A stretch of 64,000 bases of DNA, taken from contig NZ_WBIN01000006.1 of NCBI RefSeq assembly GCF_009749385.1, forward strand, positions 62,001 to 126,000, read 5' to 3'. This document shows, piece by piece, positions 55,274 through 64,000 of this stretch. The position numbers and the translations under genes were made by a program. Source of the DNA: Agromyces allii. Its GTDB lineage: Bacteria; Actinomycetota; Actinomycetes; Actinomycetales; Microbacteriaceae. Under the pieces are notes generated by a model. It was not told the origin of the DNA and searched no databases. It worked only from the letters and a program-made list of their open reading frames with translations. Numbering within the stretch: position 1 is the stretch's first letter; each line of letters opens with the position of its first letter.

Positions 55274-57388
55274 ATGACGACGACGTCCACCCTCCACTCG
55301 ATCGGCCGGCGGCCTGACGAGGCGCCCGGCGGCGCACCGGGCAGCGCGAACGACCCGCTGCGCGGACTCTCGGTCGACGAGATCGACGCGGCCCGCGACA
55401 TCCTGCACGAGGCCGCCCTCATCGGCGAGCACACGCGATTCGTGTACGTCGGACTCGACGAACCGGCCAAGGCCGAGGTGCTCGCGGGCGTCGAGCTGCC
55501 CCGCATCGTGCGTGCGCTGGTGCTCGACCGGTCGACGGGCGCCTCCGCCGACCTCCGCGTCTCGGTCACCGACCGCGCGGTGCTCTCGAACGAGCCGATC
55601 GACGGCGCGAACGGCCATGTGCCGATCCTCGACGTCGAGTTCGAGGCGATCTACGACCTGCTCGGCGCCGAGCAGGAATGGCACGACGCCCTCGCCAAGC
55701 GCGGCATCACGCACGAGCAGGTCGCCCTCGCGCCGCTCTCGGCCGGCAACTACGGCTTCGAGGCCGAAGCGGGTCGCCGCGTCATCCGCGTGCTCGCCTT
55801 CATGCGCGAGAACGAGCAGGACCACTGCTGGGCCCACCCCGTCGACGGCCTCTGCGCCTACGTCGACATGATCGAGGGGCGCATGTTCGAGCTCGTCGAC
55901 CATCGCGTCTACGACATTCCGGCAGAGGGCGGCAACTTCGACGACCCCGCGGTGCAGGGCGCGCCGCTCGACACCCTGAAGCCGATCGAGATCAGTCAGC
56001 CCGATGGGCCGAGCTTCACGGTCGACGGCGATCGGGTGAGCTGGGCGAACTGGCGCTTCTCGCTCGCCTTCGACGCGCGCGAGGGGCTCGTGCTGCGCCG
56101 CATCCGCTACGTCGACGCCGACCAGGGCGGCGAGGAGCGCGACATCGTCTACCGAGCCTCGATCGCCGAGATGGTCGTGCCCTACGGCGACCCCTCGCCC
56201 GCGCGCTTCTGGCAGAACTACTTCGACACGGGCGAGTACGTCTTCGGCCGCTACGCGAACTCGCTGCAGCTCGGATGCGACTGCCTCGGCGAGATCCGCT
56301 ACTTCGACGCGACGATCGCCGACGAGTTCGGGCACCCGCAGGTCATCCCGAACGCCATCTGCATGCACGAGGAGGACTACGGCACCCTCTGGAAGCACAC
56401 CGACATCTACACGGGCTCGAACGAGGTGCGTCGCCAGCGCCGCCTCGTGATCAGCTTCTTCACGACCGTCGGCAACTACGACTACGGCTTCTACTGGTAC
56501 CTCTACCTCGACGGCACCATCGAGTGCGAGGCCAAGCTCACGGGCGTGCTCTTCACCTCGGCGTTCGATGCCGCGGCCGGCGATCACGCCAGCGAGGTCG
56601 CGCCCGGCCTCGGTGCGCCGTACCACCAGCACCTCTTCAGCGCCCGCCTCGACATGATGGTCGACGGCCTCGCCAACGCGGTCGACGAGGTCGATGCCGC
56701 GCGCGTGCCGATGGGCGAGGGCAACGCCTACGGCAACGCCTTCACGAAGCGGAGCACGCGCCTGCGCACCGAGGCCGAGGGTGCGCGCGACGCCGATCCC
56801 GTCGCCGGACGCACCTGGCACATCGTCAACACCGAGAAGACGAACCGCCTGGGCCGTCCGGTCGGCTACGAGCTCATCGCCCAGGGCTCGCCCACGCTGC
56901 TGGCCGACCCCGAATCGGTCATCGCCAAGCGCGCCGGCTTCACGCGCAAGCACCTCTGGGTCACGCAGTACGACCAGGCGGAGCGGTACCCCGCCGGAGA
57001 CCTCGTGAACCAGGGCCCCGGCGGCGACGGCCTGCCGCGCTACACCGCAGCCGACCGCTCGATCGACGGCGACGACATCGTGCTCTGGCACACCTTCGGC
57101 CCGACGCACTTCCCGCGCGTCGAGGACTGGCCCGTCATGCCCGTCGACACCGCCAAGTTCACCCTCAAGCCCTACGGCTTCTTCGGCCGCAACCCCACCC
57201 TGAACGTGCCTTCGTCGGCCTCGCTCGGCATGGCCTGCCACACCGGGTCGGCTCACGGCGCGCATGGCGCGGGCGGGCACGAGGGTCGCGCAGCCCACGA
57301 AGGTCACGCGGCTCACGCGGCGGGCGGATGCCGGTGCGAGGCCGGGGCGTGCACCTGCGCCGGGGCACGGGCACTGACCACGCACTGA
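55274..57388 (+). CDS. Copper-containing primary amine oxidase with a His/Cys-rich tail
   Basis: A 704-residue copper amine oxidase converting a primary amine to aldehyde, ammonia and hydrogen peroxide. Tyr402 in the NYDYGF motif is the topaquinone precursor. Asp318 in FDTGEY is the catalytic base, and His451 and His453 are copper ligands in YHQHLF. All are offset by 20 from the Arthrobacter phenylethylamine oxidase numbering. The ATG at 55274 is chosen over a longer frame. Unlike typical members, the protein ends with about 50 residues rich in His and Cys (from HTGSAHGAHG to CRCEAGACTCAG). No signal peptide is seen. Confidence 0.93.
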   Translation: MTTTSTLHSIGRRPDEAPGGAPGSANDPLRGLSVDEIDAARDILHEAALIGEHTRFVYVGLDEPAKAEVLAGVELPRIVRALVLDRSTGASADLRVSVTDRAVLSNEPIDGANGHVPILDVEFEAIYDLLGAEQEWHDALAKRGITHEQVALAPLSAGNYGFEAEAGRRVIRVLAFMRENEQDHCWAHPVDGLCAYVDMIEGRMFELVDHRVYDIPAEGGNFDDPAVQGAPLDTLKPIEISQPDGPSFTVDGDRVSWANWRFSLAFDAREGLVLRRIRYVDADQGGEERDIVYRASIAEMVVPYGDPSPARFWQNYFDTGEYVFGRYANSLQLGCDCLGEIRYFDATIADEFGHPQVIPNAICMHEEDYGTLWKHTDIYTGSNEVRRQRRLVISFFTTVGNYDYGFYWYLYLDGTIECEAKLTGVLFTSAFDAAAGDHASEVAPGLGAPYHQHLFSARLDMMVDGLANAVDEVDAARVPMGEGNAYGNAFTKRSTRLRTEAEGARDADPVAGRTWHIVNTEKTNRLGRPVGYELIAQGSPTLLADPESVIAKRAGFTRKHLWVTQYDQAERYPAGDLVNQGPGGDGLPRYTAADRSIDGDDIVLWHTFGPTHFPRVEDWPVMPVDTAKFTLKPYGFFGRNPTLNVPSSASLGMACHTGSAHGAHGAGGHEGRAAHEGHAAHAAGGCRCEAGACTCAGARALTTH

Positions 57389-57394
57389 CGCGTC

Positions 57395-57432
57395 AGAGGG
57401 CCGGATGTCGCAGCCGCGGCATCCGGCCCTCT
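57395..57432 (+). terminator. Hairpin terminator after the amine oxidase gene
   Basis: A 13-bp stem (AGAGGGCCGGATG with CATCCGGCCCTCT) starts 7 bases after the stop codon. Confidence 0.75.
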
Positions 57433-57498
57433 CGCCGTCGATCGGGCGGCAGGACGACGACGCCGCACGCAGATCGCGGTCGGCCGGTCTCGGCAGAG

Positions 57499-58086
57499 CT
57501 AGCGCAGCAGGTCGAGGTAGCCCTCGAGGAGCCGGGTGAGGCGGGCGGGCGCGGCGCTCGCGGGGGAGACGACGGCGATCACCTGCACGCCGTCGACGAA
57601 GGCCATGAGGTGGTCGGTGGCGACCGCGACGTCGAGGTCGGCGCGCGCCTCGCCGAGCTGCTTCGCCCGCTCGAGGTGGTCGGCGATCTCGACCCGCCAC
57701 TCGTCCATCGTGCGCTCGTGCAGGGCGAGCAGGGCGGGGTCGTTCGCCGCGTACTCCCAGAACGGGATCACGATGCGCGCCTCGAGGATGCGCTCCTCGT
57801 CGAGCGGGAAGATCTGCAGCATCAGCGCGCGCAGCGCGGCCATGCCCTCGAGGTCGGCGCGCACGGCCGCGAACCTGGCGTTCGTCGCCGAGTAGACGTG
57901 CTCGAACGTCGCCCCGATCAGCTCTTCCTTGTTGCGGAAGTACGGGAAGAGCCCGCCGTTGGCGACGCCGGCCGACTTCGCGATCTCGCGCATCGTCGTC
58001 GCGCGGAACCCCTTCTCGGCGATGAGGCGCCAGGTCGCGCGCACGATCTCGAGTCGGCGCTCGTCGTGGTCGACGATCTTCGGCAT
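57499..58086 (-). CDS. TetR-family regulator
   Basis: A 195-residue repressor with the N-terminal helix-turn-helix (EIVRATWRLIAEKGFRATTMREIAKSAGV, then GLFPYFRNKEELIG). The ATG at 58086 has AGAGGGG upstream; the longer frame lacks this. The ligand domain is unassigned. It stands between the amine oxidase and aldehyde dehydrogenase genes and may control one of them. Confidence 0.9.
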   Translation of the reverse strand: MPKIVDHDERRLEIVRATWRLIAEKGFRATTMREIAKSAGVANGGLFPYFRNKEELIGATFEHVYSATNARFAAVRADLEGMAALRALMLQIFPLDEERILEARIVIPFWEYAANDPALLALHERTMDEWRVEIADHLERAKQLGEARADLDVAVATDHLMAFVDGVQVIAVVSPASAAPARLTRLLEGYLDLLR

Positions 58087-58173
58087 GGTCCCCTCTCGCG
58101 ACCGGAGGCCGTGCCGTCGCGGTCGCCGTCCACGATACGCGTGCGACGTCGGACGACGGGGTGGCACGCTGAC

Positions 58174-58202
58174 GGGCCGGGAGCGACGTGTGCTCCCGGC
58201 CC
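58174..58202. terminator. Hairpin upstream of TetR and downstream of the aldehyde dehydrogenase gene
   Basis: A perfect 11-bp stem (GGGCCGGGAGC with GCTCCCGGCCC) and a 7-base loop. On the minus strand it ends the aldehyde dehydrogenase transcript. Next to it is a 9-bp TGCTGTTCG triplication. Confidence 0.7.
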
Positions 58203-58267
58203 GCCGAGGTTGCTGTTCGTGCTGTTCGTGCTGTTCTGTGGTTCTCGGTGCTCGCGGAGCTCGCGGG

Positions 58268-59701
58268 TCAGCCGTTGATGACCTGCGGCACGCCGAGCGC
58301 CTTCAGGCCCTCGACGCCGAACTCGAGCCCGTAGCCCGACTGCTTCGCACCGCCGAACGGCACCATCGGGTGGATCGTGCCGTGCGAGTTGATCCACACG
58401 GTGCCGGCCTCGATGCGCGCGGCGACGCGTCGTGCCTCGTCGCGATCGGCGCCCCACACCGAGGCGCCCAGGCCGACCTCGACGCCGTTCGCGAGGGCGA
58501 TCGCCTCGTCGACGTCGTGGTAGCGGATGATCGGCAGCGCCGGGCCGAACTGCTCCTCCTGCACGAGAGGGTTCGCGTTCTCGATGTCGGCGACGAGCGT
58601 CGTCGGATAGAAGTGGCCGGGCCGGCCTCGGTCGGGCTCGCCGCCGAGCAGCACGCGGGCGCCCGACGACTTCGCCGACTCGACGAGCCGGTCGACGATG
58701 TCGAACTGCTGGCGGTTCTGCAGCGGGCCGAGCACGTTCGCCTCGTCGAGCCCGACGCCCATCGGCATCGCGCCGGCTACCGCGACGAGTGCATCGCACA
58801 CCGCGTCGTAGACGCTGTCGTGCACGTAGAGGCGCTTCAGCGCCGCGCAGGTCTGGCCCGTGTTGATGAACGCACCCCAGAACAGCCCCTCGGCGATCGC
58901 CTTCGGGTCGACGTCGGGCAGCACGATGCCCGCGTCGTTGCCGCCGAGCTCGAGCGTGAGCCGCTTGACGGTGTCGGCCGAGCTGCGGATGATCGCCTTG
59001 CCCGTCGCCGTCGATCCCGTGAACATGACCTTGCCGACGGCCGGATGCGACGAGAGCGCGGCGCCGATCTCACGGCCGCCCGAGACGATCTCGACGACGC
59101 CCTCCGGCAGCACGCGGTTGATCACCGCGATGAGCGCGAGCACGCTGAGCGGCGTGTACTCCGAGGGCTTCACGACCACCGTGTTGCCCATGCGCAGGGC
59201 GGGTCCGACCTGCCAGACCGTGATCATCTGCGGCCAGTTCCACGGGCCGATCGCGCCGACCACGCCGATCGGGCGGTACGCCAGCTCGGCGTGCACCTGG
59301 CCGTCGTCGAAGACGACCTCGGTCTCGAGCGGGGTCGCCGCGGCCGCGCGCAGCCAGCCGGATGCCCCGCCCACCTCGAACCGGGCGTTCGGCCCGTTCA
59401 GCGGCTTGCCCTGCTCGCGAGAGAGGATGCGCGCGAGCCCCTCGGCCTCGGCGTCGATCGCGTCGGCGGCCTGCATGAGCAGCTCGCTGCGCCGCTCGTG
59501 GCCGAGCGCGGCCCACGCCGGCTGGGCCGCCTTCGCCCGGGCGACCGCGGCTTCGAGGTCGTCGACCGTGTGCACGGGTGCGTGGCCGACGACCTCGCCG
59601 GTCGCCGGGTCGAGGATCTCGCGTCGCTCGCCGTCGAACGACTGGATCTCGGCGAGCAGGTCGTCGTGCGTCGGTTCGAGCACGGGGGTCGGGCTGTCCA
59701 T
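58268..59701 (-). CDS. Aldehyde dehydrogenase of the amine catabolic cluster
   Basis: A 477-residue NAD(P)-dependent aldehyde dehydrogenase. The catalytic cysteine is residue 285 in NTGQTCAALKR, and the general-base segment is LTLELGGND. GGAGG precedes the ATG at 59701. It is the last gene of a leftward operon after HpaD. A phenylacetaldehyde or 4-hydroxyphenylacetaldehyde substrate would link the amine oxidase to the homoprotocatechuate route, which is inference from context. Betaine- or succinate-semialdehyde-type activity cannot be excluded. Confidence 0.88.
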   Translation of the reverse strand: MDSPTPVLEPTHDDLLAEIQSFDGERREILDPATGEVVGHAPVHTVDDLEAAVARAKAAQPAWAALGHERRSELLMQAADAIDAEAEGLARILSREQGKPLNGPNARFEVGGASGWLRAAAATPLETEVVFDDGQVHAELAYRPIGVVGAIGPWNWPQMITVWQVGPALRMGNTVVVKPSEYTPLSVLALIAVINRVLPEGVVEIVSGGREIGAALSSHPAVGKVMFTGSTATGKAIIRSSADTVKRLTLELGGNDAGIVLPDVDPKAIAEGLFWGAFINTGQTCAALKRLYVHDSVYDAVCDALVAVAGAMPMGVGLDEANVLGPLQNRQQFDIVDRLVESAKSSGARVLLGGEPDRGRPGHFYPTTLVADIENANPLVQEEQFGPALPIIRYHDVDEAIALANGVEVGLGASVWGADRDEARRVAARIEAGTVWINSHGTIHPMVPFGGAKQSGYGLEFGVEGLKALGVPQVING

Positions 59702-59825
59702 GGTTCCTCCACGTTGAGTCGGGGTTCCACGGTAGGCAGGGTGGGTGCGTGGGGCCTTGTCCGTGCGTGCGGCGCGCTTGACCGTGCGCGCAGGGAGCGC
59801 GCGGGCACGGGCGGCGCCCGGACGC

Positions 59826-60968
59826 CTAGAGGGTGTGGCCGAGCTTGAAGCCCTGCTCCTGGTCGCCCGAGCGCGTGTACGAGAAGCCGTCGGCGCCGAT
59901 CGTGACGGCCATCTCCGACGAGTCGGTGCGGGCGACGACGGGCTTCGGGTTGCCGTCGAGGTCGAGCACGAGCGACGCCTCGGTGTACCAGGAGGGCACG
60001 ACGGGGTTGCCCCACCAGTCGCGGCGCTGGTTGTCGTGCACGTCCCACGTGACGACGGGGTTGTCGGGGTCGCCCGTGTAGTAGTCCTGCGTGTAGATCT
60101 CGACGCGGTGGCCGTCGGGGTCGCGCAGGTACAGGTAGAAGGCGTTCGAGACGCCGTGGCGTCCGGGGCCGCGCTCGATCGCGTCCGATCGCCGCAGCGC
60201 GCCGAGCTTGTCGCAGATCGCGAGGATGTTGTGCTTCTCGTGCGTCGCGAACGCGACGTGGTGCATGCGGGGGCCATCGCCGCCGGTCATGGCGGTGTCG
60301 TGCACGGTGGGCTTGCGGCGCATCCACGCGGCGTAGACGACGCCCTCCTCGTCTTGGATGTCCTCGGTCACGCGGAACCCGAGCGACTGCATGAAGTTCA
60401 CGGCGCGCGGCACGTCGGGCGTGACCTGGTTGAAGTGGTCGAGGCGCACGAGCTCGCCGGGCGTGTGCAGGTCGTAGCGCCAGGAGAGGCGCTCGACGTG
60501 CTCGGCCTGGAAGAAGAACTCGTACGGGAACCCGAGCGGGTCCTCGACGCGCACCGAGTCGCCGATGCCCTTGGTGAAGCCGTCGGGTCGGCGTTCGATG
60601 CGGCATCCGAGTTCCGAGTAGAACGCGACCGCCCGGTCGAGGTCTTCAGGGGTGCGCACCCGGTACGAGAAGGCCGCGACCGCGGCGACGGCGCCCTGCC
60701 GCAGCACGAGGTTGTGGTGGATGAACTCCTCGGTCGAGCGCAGGTAGATCGCCGTCTCGTCCTCCTCGGTCACGTACAGGCCGAGCACGTCGACGTAGAA
60801 CTCGCGCGACGCGGCGAGGTCGGTCACGACGAGCTCCATGTACGCGCAGCGGAGGATGTCGGGGGCGGGCGCCGACGGCGTCGGCACCGGGTTGCTCGAG
60901 TGGATCGGCGCCTCCTGTGAGACGTAGAAGCCCGACGAGGTGAGGGTCATGTCGTCGCGTTGGGTCAT
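59826..60968 (-). CDS. hpaD: Homoprotocatechuate (3,4-dihydroxyphenylacetate) 2,3-dioxygenase
   Basis: A 380-residue type I extradiol dioxygenase of the VOC fold that opens the ring of 3,4-dihydroxyphenylacetate. The metal triad fits His178 (LDHFNQVTPD), His237 (MHHVAFAT) and Glu290 (GHRVEIYT), each 23 residues beyond the Brevibacterium fuscum/Arthrobacter MndD numbering. The distal IYTQDYYTGDPDNP segment matches these enzymes. The metal may be Fe or Mn. The gene follows hpaE in one operon. Confidence 0.94.
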   Translation of the reverse strand: MTQRDDMTLTSSGFYVSQEAPIHSSNPVPTPSAPAPDILRCAYMELVVTDLAASREFYVDVLGLYVTEEDETAIYLRSTEEFIHHNLVLRQGAVAAVAAFSYRVRTPEDLDRAVAFYSELGCRIERRPDGFTKGIGDSVRVEDPLGFPYEFFFQAEHVERLSWRYDLHTPGELVRLDHFNQVTPDVPRAVNFMQSLGFRVTEDIQDEEGVVYAAWMRRKPTVHDTAMTGGDGPRMHHVAFATHEKHNILAICDKLGALRRSDAIERGPGRHGVSNAFYLYLRDPDGHRVEIYTQDYYTGDPDNPVVTWDVHDNQRRDWWGNPVVPSWYTEASLVLDLDGNPKPVVARTDSSEMAVTIGADGFSYTRSGDQEQGFKLGHTL

Positions 60969-61046
60969 GTCAGCGTCCTTGCGTGAGTCGTGCGGCGGTG
61001 CGGGTGTGCGGGTTCGGCGAAGCGGGAGCGGGGCGGATGCCGCGGC

Positions 61047-62555
61047 TCACGCCTTGCCGAAGGTCGGGTTGTGCGGGGCGCCGAGCGTGATGTGCACGCT
61101 CTGCTGGTCGGTGTAGAAGTCGATCGAGCGGTAGCCGCCCTCGTGTCCGAGACCCGAGGCCTTGACGCCGCCGAACGGCGTGCGCAGGTCGCGCACGTTG
61201 TTCGAGTTGAGCCAGACCATGCCCGCCTCGACGGCCTGCGAGAAGTTGTGCGCGCGCGTGAGGTCGTTGGTCCAGATGTAGGCGGCGAGGCCGTACTTCG
61301 TGTCGTTCGCGAGCGCGAGCGCCTCTTCGTCGGTGTCGAAGGGGGTGATCGCGACGACCGGCCCGAAGATCTCCTCCTGGAAGATGCGGGCGTCGGGCGC
61401 GACATCCGCGAACACGGTCGGGGCCACGTAGTTGCCCGTCGGGAAGCCGTCGGGTCGACCGCCGCCGGCGACGAGGCGGCCCTCCGACGTGCCGAGCTCG
61501 ACGTAGCTCATGACCTTGTCGTAGTGCTCGGGGTGCACGAGCGCGCCGACCTCGGTCTTCGGGTCGTGCGGGTGGCCGACGACGACGCGCGAGGCCTGCG
61601 CGGCGTAGCGCTCGACGAACTCGTCGTAGACCTCGCGCTGCACGAGGATGCGGCTGCCCGCGGTGCAGCGTTCGCCGTTCAGCGAGAACACGCCGAAGAT
61701 CGTCGCGTCGATCGCCGTGTCGAGGTCGGCGTCGGCGAACACCACGGCGGGGCTCTTGCCGCCGAGCTCCATCGAGAGGCCCTTGAGGTACGGGGCCGCA
61801 TTGGCGAAGATCAGCTGCCCGGTCGAGCTCTCGCCCGTGAAGGAGATGAGCGGAACGTCGGGGTGCTTCACGAGCGCGTCGCCCGCGTCTTCGCCGAGGC
61901 CGTTGACGAGGTTGAAGACGCCGTTCGGCAGGCCCGCCTCCTCGAAGATGCCGGCCCAGAGCGAGGCCGAGAGCGGGGTGAACTCGGCGGGCTTCAGCAC
62001 GACGGTGTTGCCGGTCGCGAGCGCGGGGCCGAGCTTCCACGACTCGAGCATGAACGGGGTGTTCCACGGCGTGATGAGTCCGGCGACGCCGATCGGCTTG
62101 CGGTTCACGTAGTTCATCTGCTTGCCGGGCACCTTGAAGGCGTCGTCGGCCTGGGCGACGATGAGGTCGGCGAAGAAGCGGAAGTTCTCGGCCGCGCGGC
62201 GGGCCTGCCCGAGCGCCTGGGTGATGGGCAGACCCGAGTCGAAGCTCTCGAGCTCGGCGAGGCGGGCGTCGCGCGACTCGACGATGTCGGCGATGCGGTG
62301 CAGCACGCGCGAACGCTCCCGGGGGAGCATGCGCGGCCATGGCCCCTCGGTGAACGCCCGCCGGGCGGCCGCGACCGCGAGGTCGACGTCGGCCTTCTTG
62401 CCGGCGGCGGCGTGCACGTAGGTCTCGTTCGTGACGGGGTTCAGCACCTCGAACGTGTCGCCGTCGATCGAGTCGACGAACTCGCCGTCGATGTAGTGGC
62501 GGATGCGGTCGGGCAGCCCCTCGGGCACGTGCCCGGTGGTGATGGTGTCGGTCAT
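61047..62555 (-). CDS. hpaE: 5-carboxymethyl-2-hydroxymuconate semialdehyde dehydrogenase
   Basis: A 502-residue aldehyde dehydrogenase of the HpaE type. The catalytic cysteine is residue 297 in NGERCTAGSR, with the glutamate in LSMELGGKS. It oxidises the semialdehyde produced by HpaD. GGGAG precedes the ATG at 62555. It lies between the GntR regulator and hpaD in the same direction. Confidence 0.92.
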   Translation of the reverse strand: MTDTITTGHVPEGLPDRIRHYIDGEFVDSIDGDTFEVLNPVTNETYVHAAAGKKADVDLAVAAARRAFTEGPWPRMLPRERSRVLHRIADIVESRDARLAELESFDSGLPITQALGQARRAAENFRFFADLIVAQADDAFKVPGKQMNYVNRKPIGVAGLITPWNTPFMLESWKLGPALATGNTVVLKPAEFTPLSASLWAGIFEEAGLPNGVFNLVNGLGEDAGDALVKHPDVPLISFTGESSTGQLIFANAAPYLKGLSMELGGKSPAVVFADADLDTAIDATIFGVFSLNGERCTAGSRILVQREVYDEFVERYAAQASRVVVGHPHDPKTEVGALVHPEHYDKVMSYVELGTSEGRLVAGGGRPDGFPTGNYVAPTVFADVAPDARIFQEEIFGPVVAITPFDTDEEALALANDTKYGLAAYIWTNDLTRAHNFSQAVEAGMVWLNSNNVRDLRTPFGGVKASGLGHEGGYRSIDFYTDQQSVHITLGAPHNPTFGKA

Positions 62556-62600
62556 GCTGGTTCTCCCGTTCTGAGATGTGCGGACGCGAGCGGCGGCGGG

Positions 62601-63320
62601 TCAGCCGTTGTGCGGATGCTTGTGCTCGGACTGGTACGCCAGCACGGCGTCGAGCGTGGCGGTGCGATGTGCTCGAGCGGCGAGCTCGATGTCGAGCGCA
62701 TCGGCACCCGACTCGATGAGGTCGAGGATGCGGTCGTGCTCGGCGACGGACTCGTGGGCGCGGCCCGGAACGAAGCTGAACGAGGAGTCGCGCAGCACCT
62801 TCATGCGGTTCCAGCCTCGGTGCACGAGGTCGAGGATGTGCGGGTTCGGGCACTCCTCGAACAGCACGGCGTGGAACTCGAGGTTGAGCTCGGTGAAGCG
62901 GTGCGGTTCGAAGTCGTCGAGGGTGCGGCGCATCCGCTCGTTGACCTCGCGGGCGCGTCGCAGGTGCTCGGGCGTGAGCGTGGGCGCAGACAGGGCGGTC
63001 GCGGCGCCCTCGACGAGCGCGAGGGTCTGCATGGTGTGCAGGTACTCGGTCTCCTTGATGAGGGCCACCTGCGCGCCGACGTTGCGCTCGAACGTGACGA
63101 GTCCCTCGGCCTCGAGGCGGCGGATCGCCTCGCGCACGGGCACGACGCTCACGTCGAGCTCGCCGGCGATCGTGCCGAGCACGAGCCGGTAGCCGGGCAC
63201 GTAGCGGCCGTCGTCGATGCGGTCGCGCACGAACCGGTAGGCGCGCTGAGACTTCGACTCGACCGGTTCGGCCGGGGGTGCGCTCGGTGCTGCGGAGGCC
63301 GACGCTGCGGCGGCGCTCAC
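62601..63320 (-). CDS. GntR-family (FadR-like) regulator of the homoprotocatechuate operon
   Basis: A 239-residue repressor from a GTG at 63320 with GGAGG upstream. The winged helix (RFVRDRIDDGRYVPGYRL, then SVVPVREAIRRLEAEGLV) and the all-helical FCD ligand domain place it in the FadR group. Its start overlaps the stop of the RraA-like gene by 4 bases (GTGA). It likely responds to an aromatic acid of the pathway. Confidence 0.9.
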   Translation of the reverse strand: MSAAAASASAAPSAPPAEPVESKSQRAYRFVRDRIDDGRYVPGYRLVLGTIAGELDVSVVPVREAIRRLEAEGLVTFERNVGAQVALIKETEYLHTMQTLALVEGAATALSAPTLTPEHLRRAREVNERMRRTLDDFEPHRFTELNLEFHAVLFEECPNPHILDLVHRGWNRMKVLRDSSFSFVPGRAHESVAEHDRILDLIESGADALDIELAARAHRTATLDAVLAYQSEHKHPHNG

Positions 63321-64000
63321 CGGGCGCCTCCCTCGACGACGGATGCCTCGGCGCCGGCGCCGCGGGCCTCCGCCTCGTAGCGCGCCCGCCAGTGGGCGTT
63401 CATCGGGAACAGTCCGTCGACGGATGCCCCGCCGGCGACCTGCTCGGCCACCCACGCCTCCTCGGCCTCCTGCGCGACCGCCTCGGCCACGACCTCGGCC
63501 AGGAGCTGCGGCGGGATCACGATGACGCCGTCGCCGTCGCCCACGACGACGTCGCCGGGCTGCACCGCCGCACCGCCGCAGGCGATCGTGACGTCGACCT
63601 CCCAGGGCACGTGCCGGCGGCCGAGCACGCTGGGGTGCGGTCCCTGCGAGAAGACGGGGATCTCGAACCCGGCGACCGCGTCGAAGTCGCGCACGCCGCC
63701 GTCGGTCACGATGCCGGCCGCGCCGCGCACCTGGGCGCGCAGGGCGAGCACGTCGCCCACGGTTCCGGTGCCGCGCTCGCCGCGGGCCTCGACCACGAGC
63801 ACCTCGCCGGGCTCGACGGTGTCGAAGGCGACCTTCTGCGCGTTGAACCCACCGCCGTGCGAGGCGAACAGGTCGGGCCGGAACGGGATGAACCGCAGCG
63901 TCTTCGCGAGCCCCACGATGCGGTCGCCGGGGTGGTTCGCGTGGACGCCCTCGATGAACACGTCGTGGTAGCCGCGCTTGCGCAGCGCGACCGAGAGCGT
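63317..64000 (-). CDS. RraA-like protein (partial, 5' end missing)
   Basis: The visible 227 residues belong to the RraA-like (ribonuclease activity regulator/4-carboxy-4-hydroxy-2-oxoadipate aldolase) family: HPGDRIVGLAKTLRFIP, then NAQKVAFDTVEPGEVLVVEARG and GIVTDGGVRDFDA. In aromatic pathways members act as aldolases or decarboxylases on the ring-cleavage products. The start lies beyond the right edge. It is the first visible gene of the leftward hpa operon. Confidence 0.82.
   Translation of the reverse strand, partial: TLSVALRKRGYHDVFIEGVHANHPGDRIVGLAKTLRFIPFRPDLFASHGGGFNAQKVAFDTVEPGEVLVVEARGERGTGTVGDVLALRAQVRGAAGIVTDGGVRDFDAVAGFEIPVFSQGPHPSVLGRRHVPWEVDVTIACGGAAVQPGDVVVGDGDGVIVIPPQLLAEVVAEAVAQEAEEAWVAEQVAGGASVDGLFPMNAHWRARYEAEARGAGAEASVVEGGAR

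Overview
The window is about 71% GC by eye and looks like chromosomal DNA from a high-GC actinobacterium, most likely Microbacteriaceae (Agromyces- or Microbacterium-like). The reasons are the spread-out guaB/guaB3/guaA purine genes, a SURF1-DUF3817-guaA run, an actinobacterial Tad locus with DUF4244 pilin and TadE-like genes, a 6C-type small RNA, and very frequent GGATGCC/GGCATCC words and intergenic hairpins. No species call is possible from sequence alone.

Positions 1-16747 are core chromosome: a truncated surface-protein gene, guaB, a MalY-like aminotransferase, an ABC-F ATPase, guaB3, glpD, SURF1, DUF3817, guaA, lactate dehydrogenase, a Bax-inhibitor-1 membrane protein, a glycerophosphodiesterase and acs. 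Positions 16945-17160 hold a promoter, two hairpins with six-C loops and a terminator, read here as a 6C small RNA in front of the Tad locus.

Positions 17586-36187 are an 18.6-kb integrated element that splits tadA, the ATPase gene of the Tad/Flp pilus. Its ends share an 8-bp core, TCGACGAG. Joining the flanks at that core gives an uninterrupted 370-codon tadA. The element carries a large serine recombinase between small coupled genes and a methyltransferase; an HTH protein, a primase-polymerase and a divergent RecA-like ATPase, followed by GGGAAC repeats that may be an origin; and cargo that looks like defence or toxin-antitoxin genes (an LPO_1073/Vpar_1526-like protein with a small membrane partner sharing a Gly/Gln motif, a STAND-like ATPase with TPR repeats, a RES/Xre toxin-antitoxin pair and an AbiTii protein). 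No capsid, terminase or conjugation gene is visible, so it resembles a phage satellite or a mobilizable island. A LexA-like SOS box lies between two divergent cargo genes.

Positions 36188-49350 return to core genes: the rest of tadA, a fused TadB/TadC protein, pilin and TadE-like genes, topA-tmk-holB, a secreted hydrolase, tRNA-Thr(CGT), a broken aldehyde dehydrogenase tail, a flavin/F420 oxidoreductase, a paired SMR exporter and a Gfo/Idh/MocA oxidoreductase. Then come a D,D-carboxypeptidase and nicotinamidase.

Positions 51873-64000 look like an aromatic-amine catabolic region: an AraC regulator and APC permease, a copper amine oxidase with an unusual His/Cys tail, a TetR regulator, and a minus-strand operon with an RraA-like protein, a GntR regulator, HpaE, HpaD and another aldehyde dehydrogenase. 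Together these would import an amine such as tyramine or dopamine, oxidise it to the aldehyde and acid, and cleave homoprotocatechuate by the meta route.
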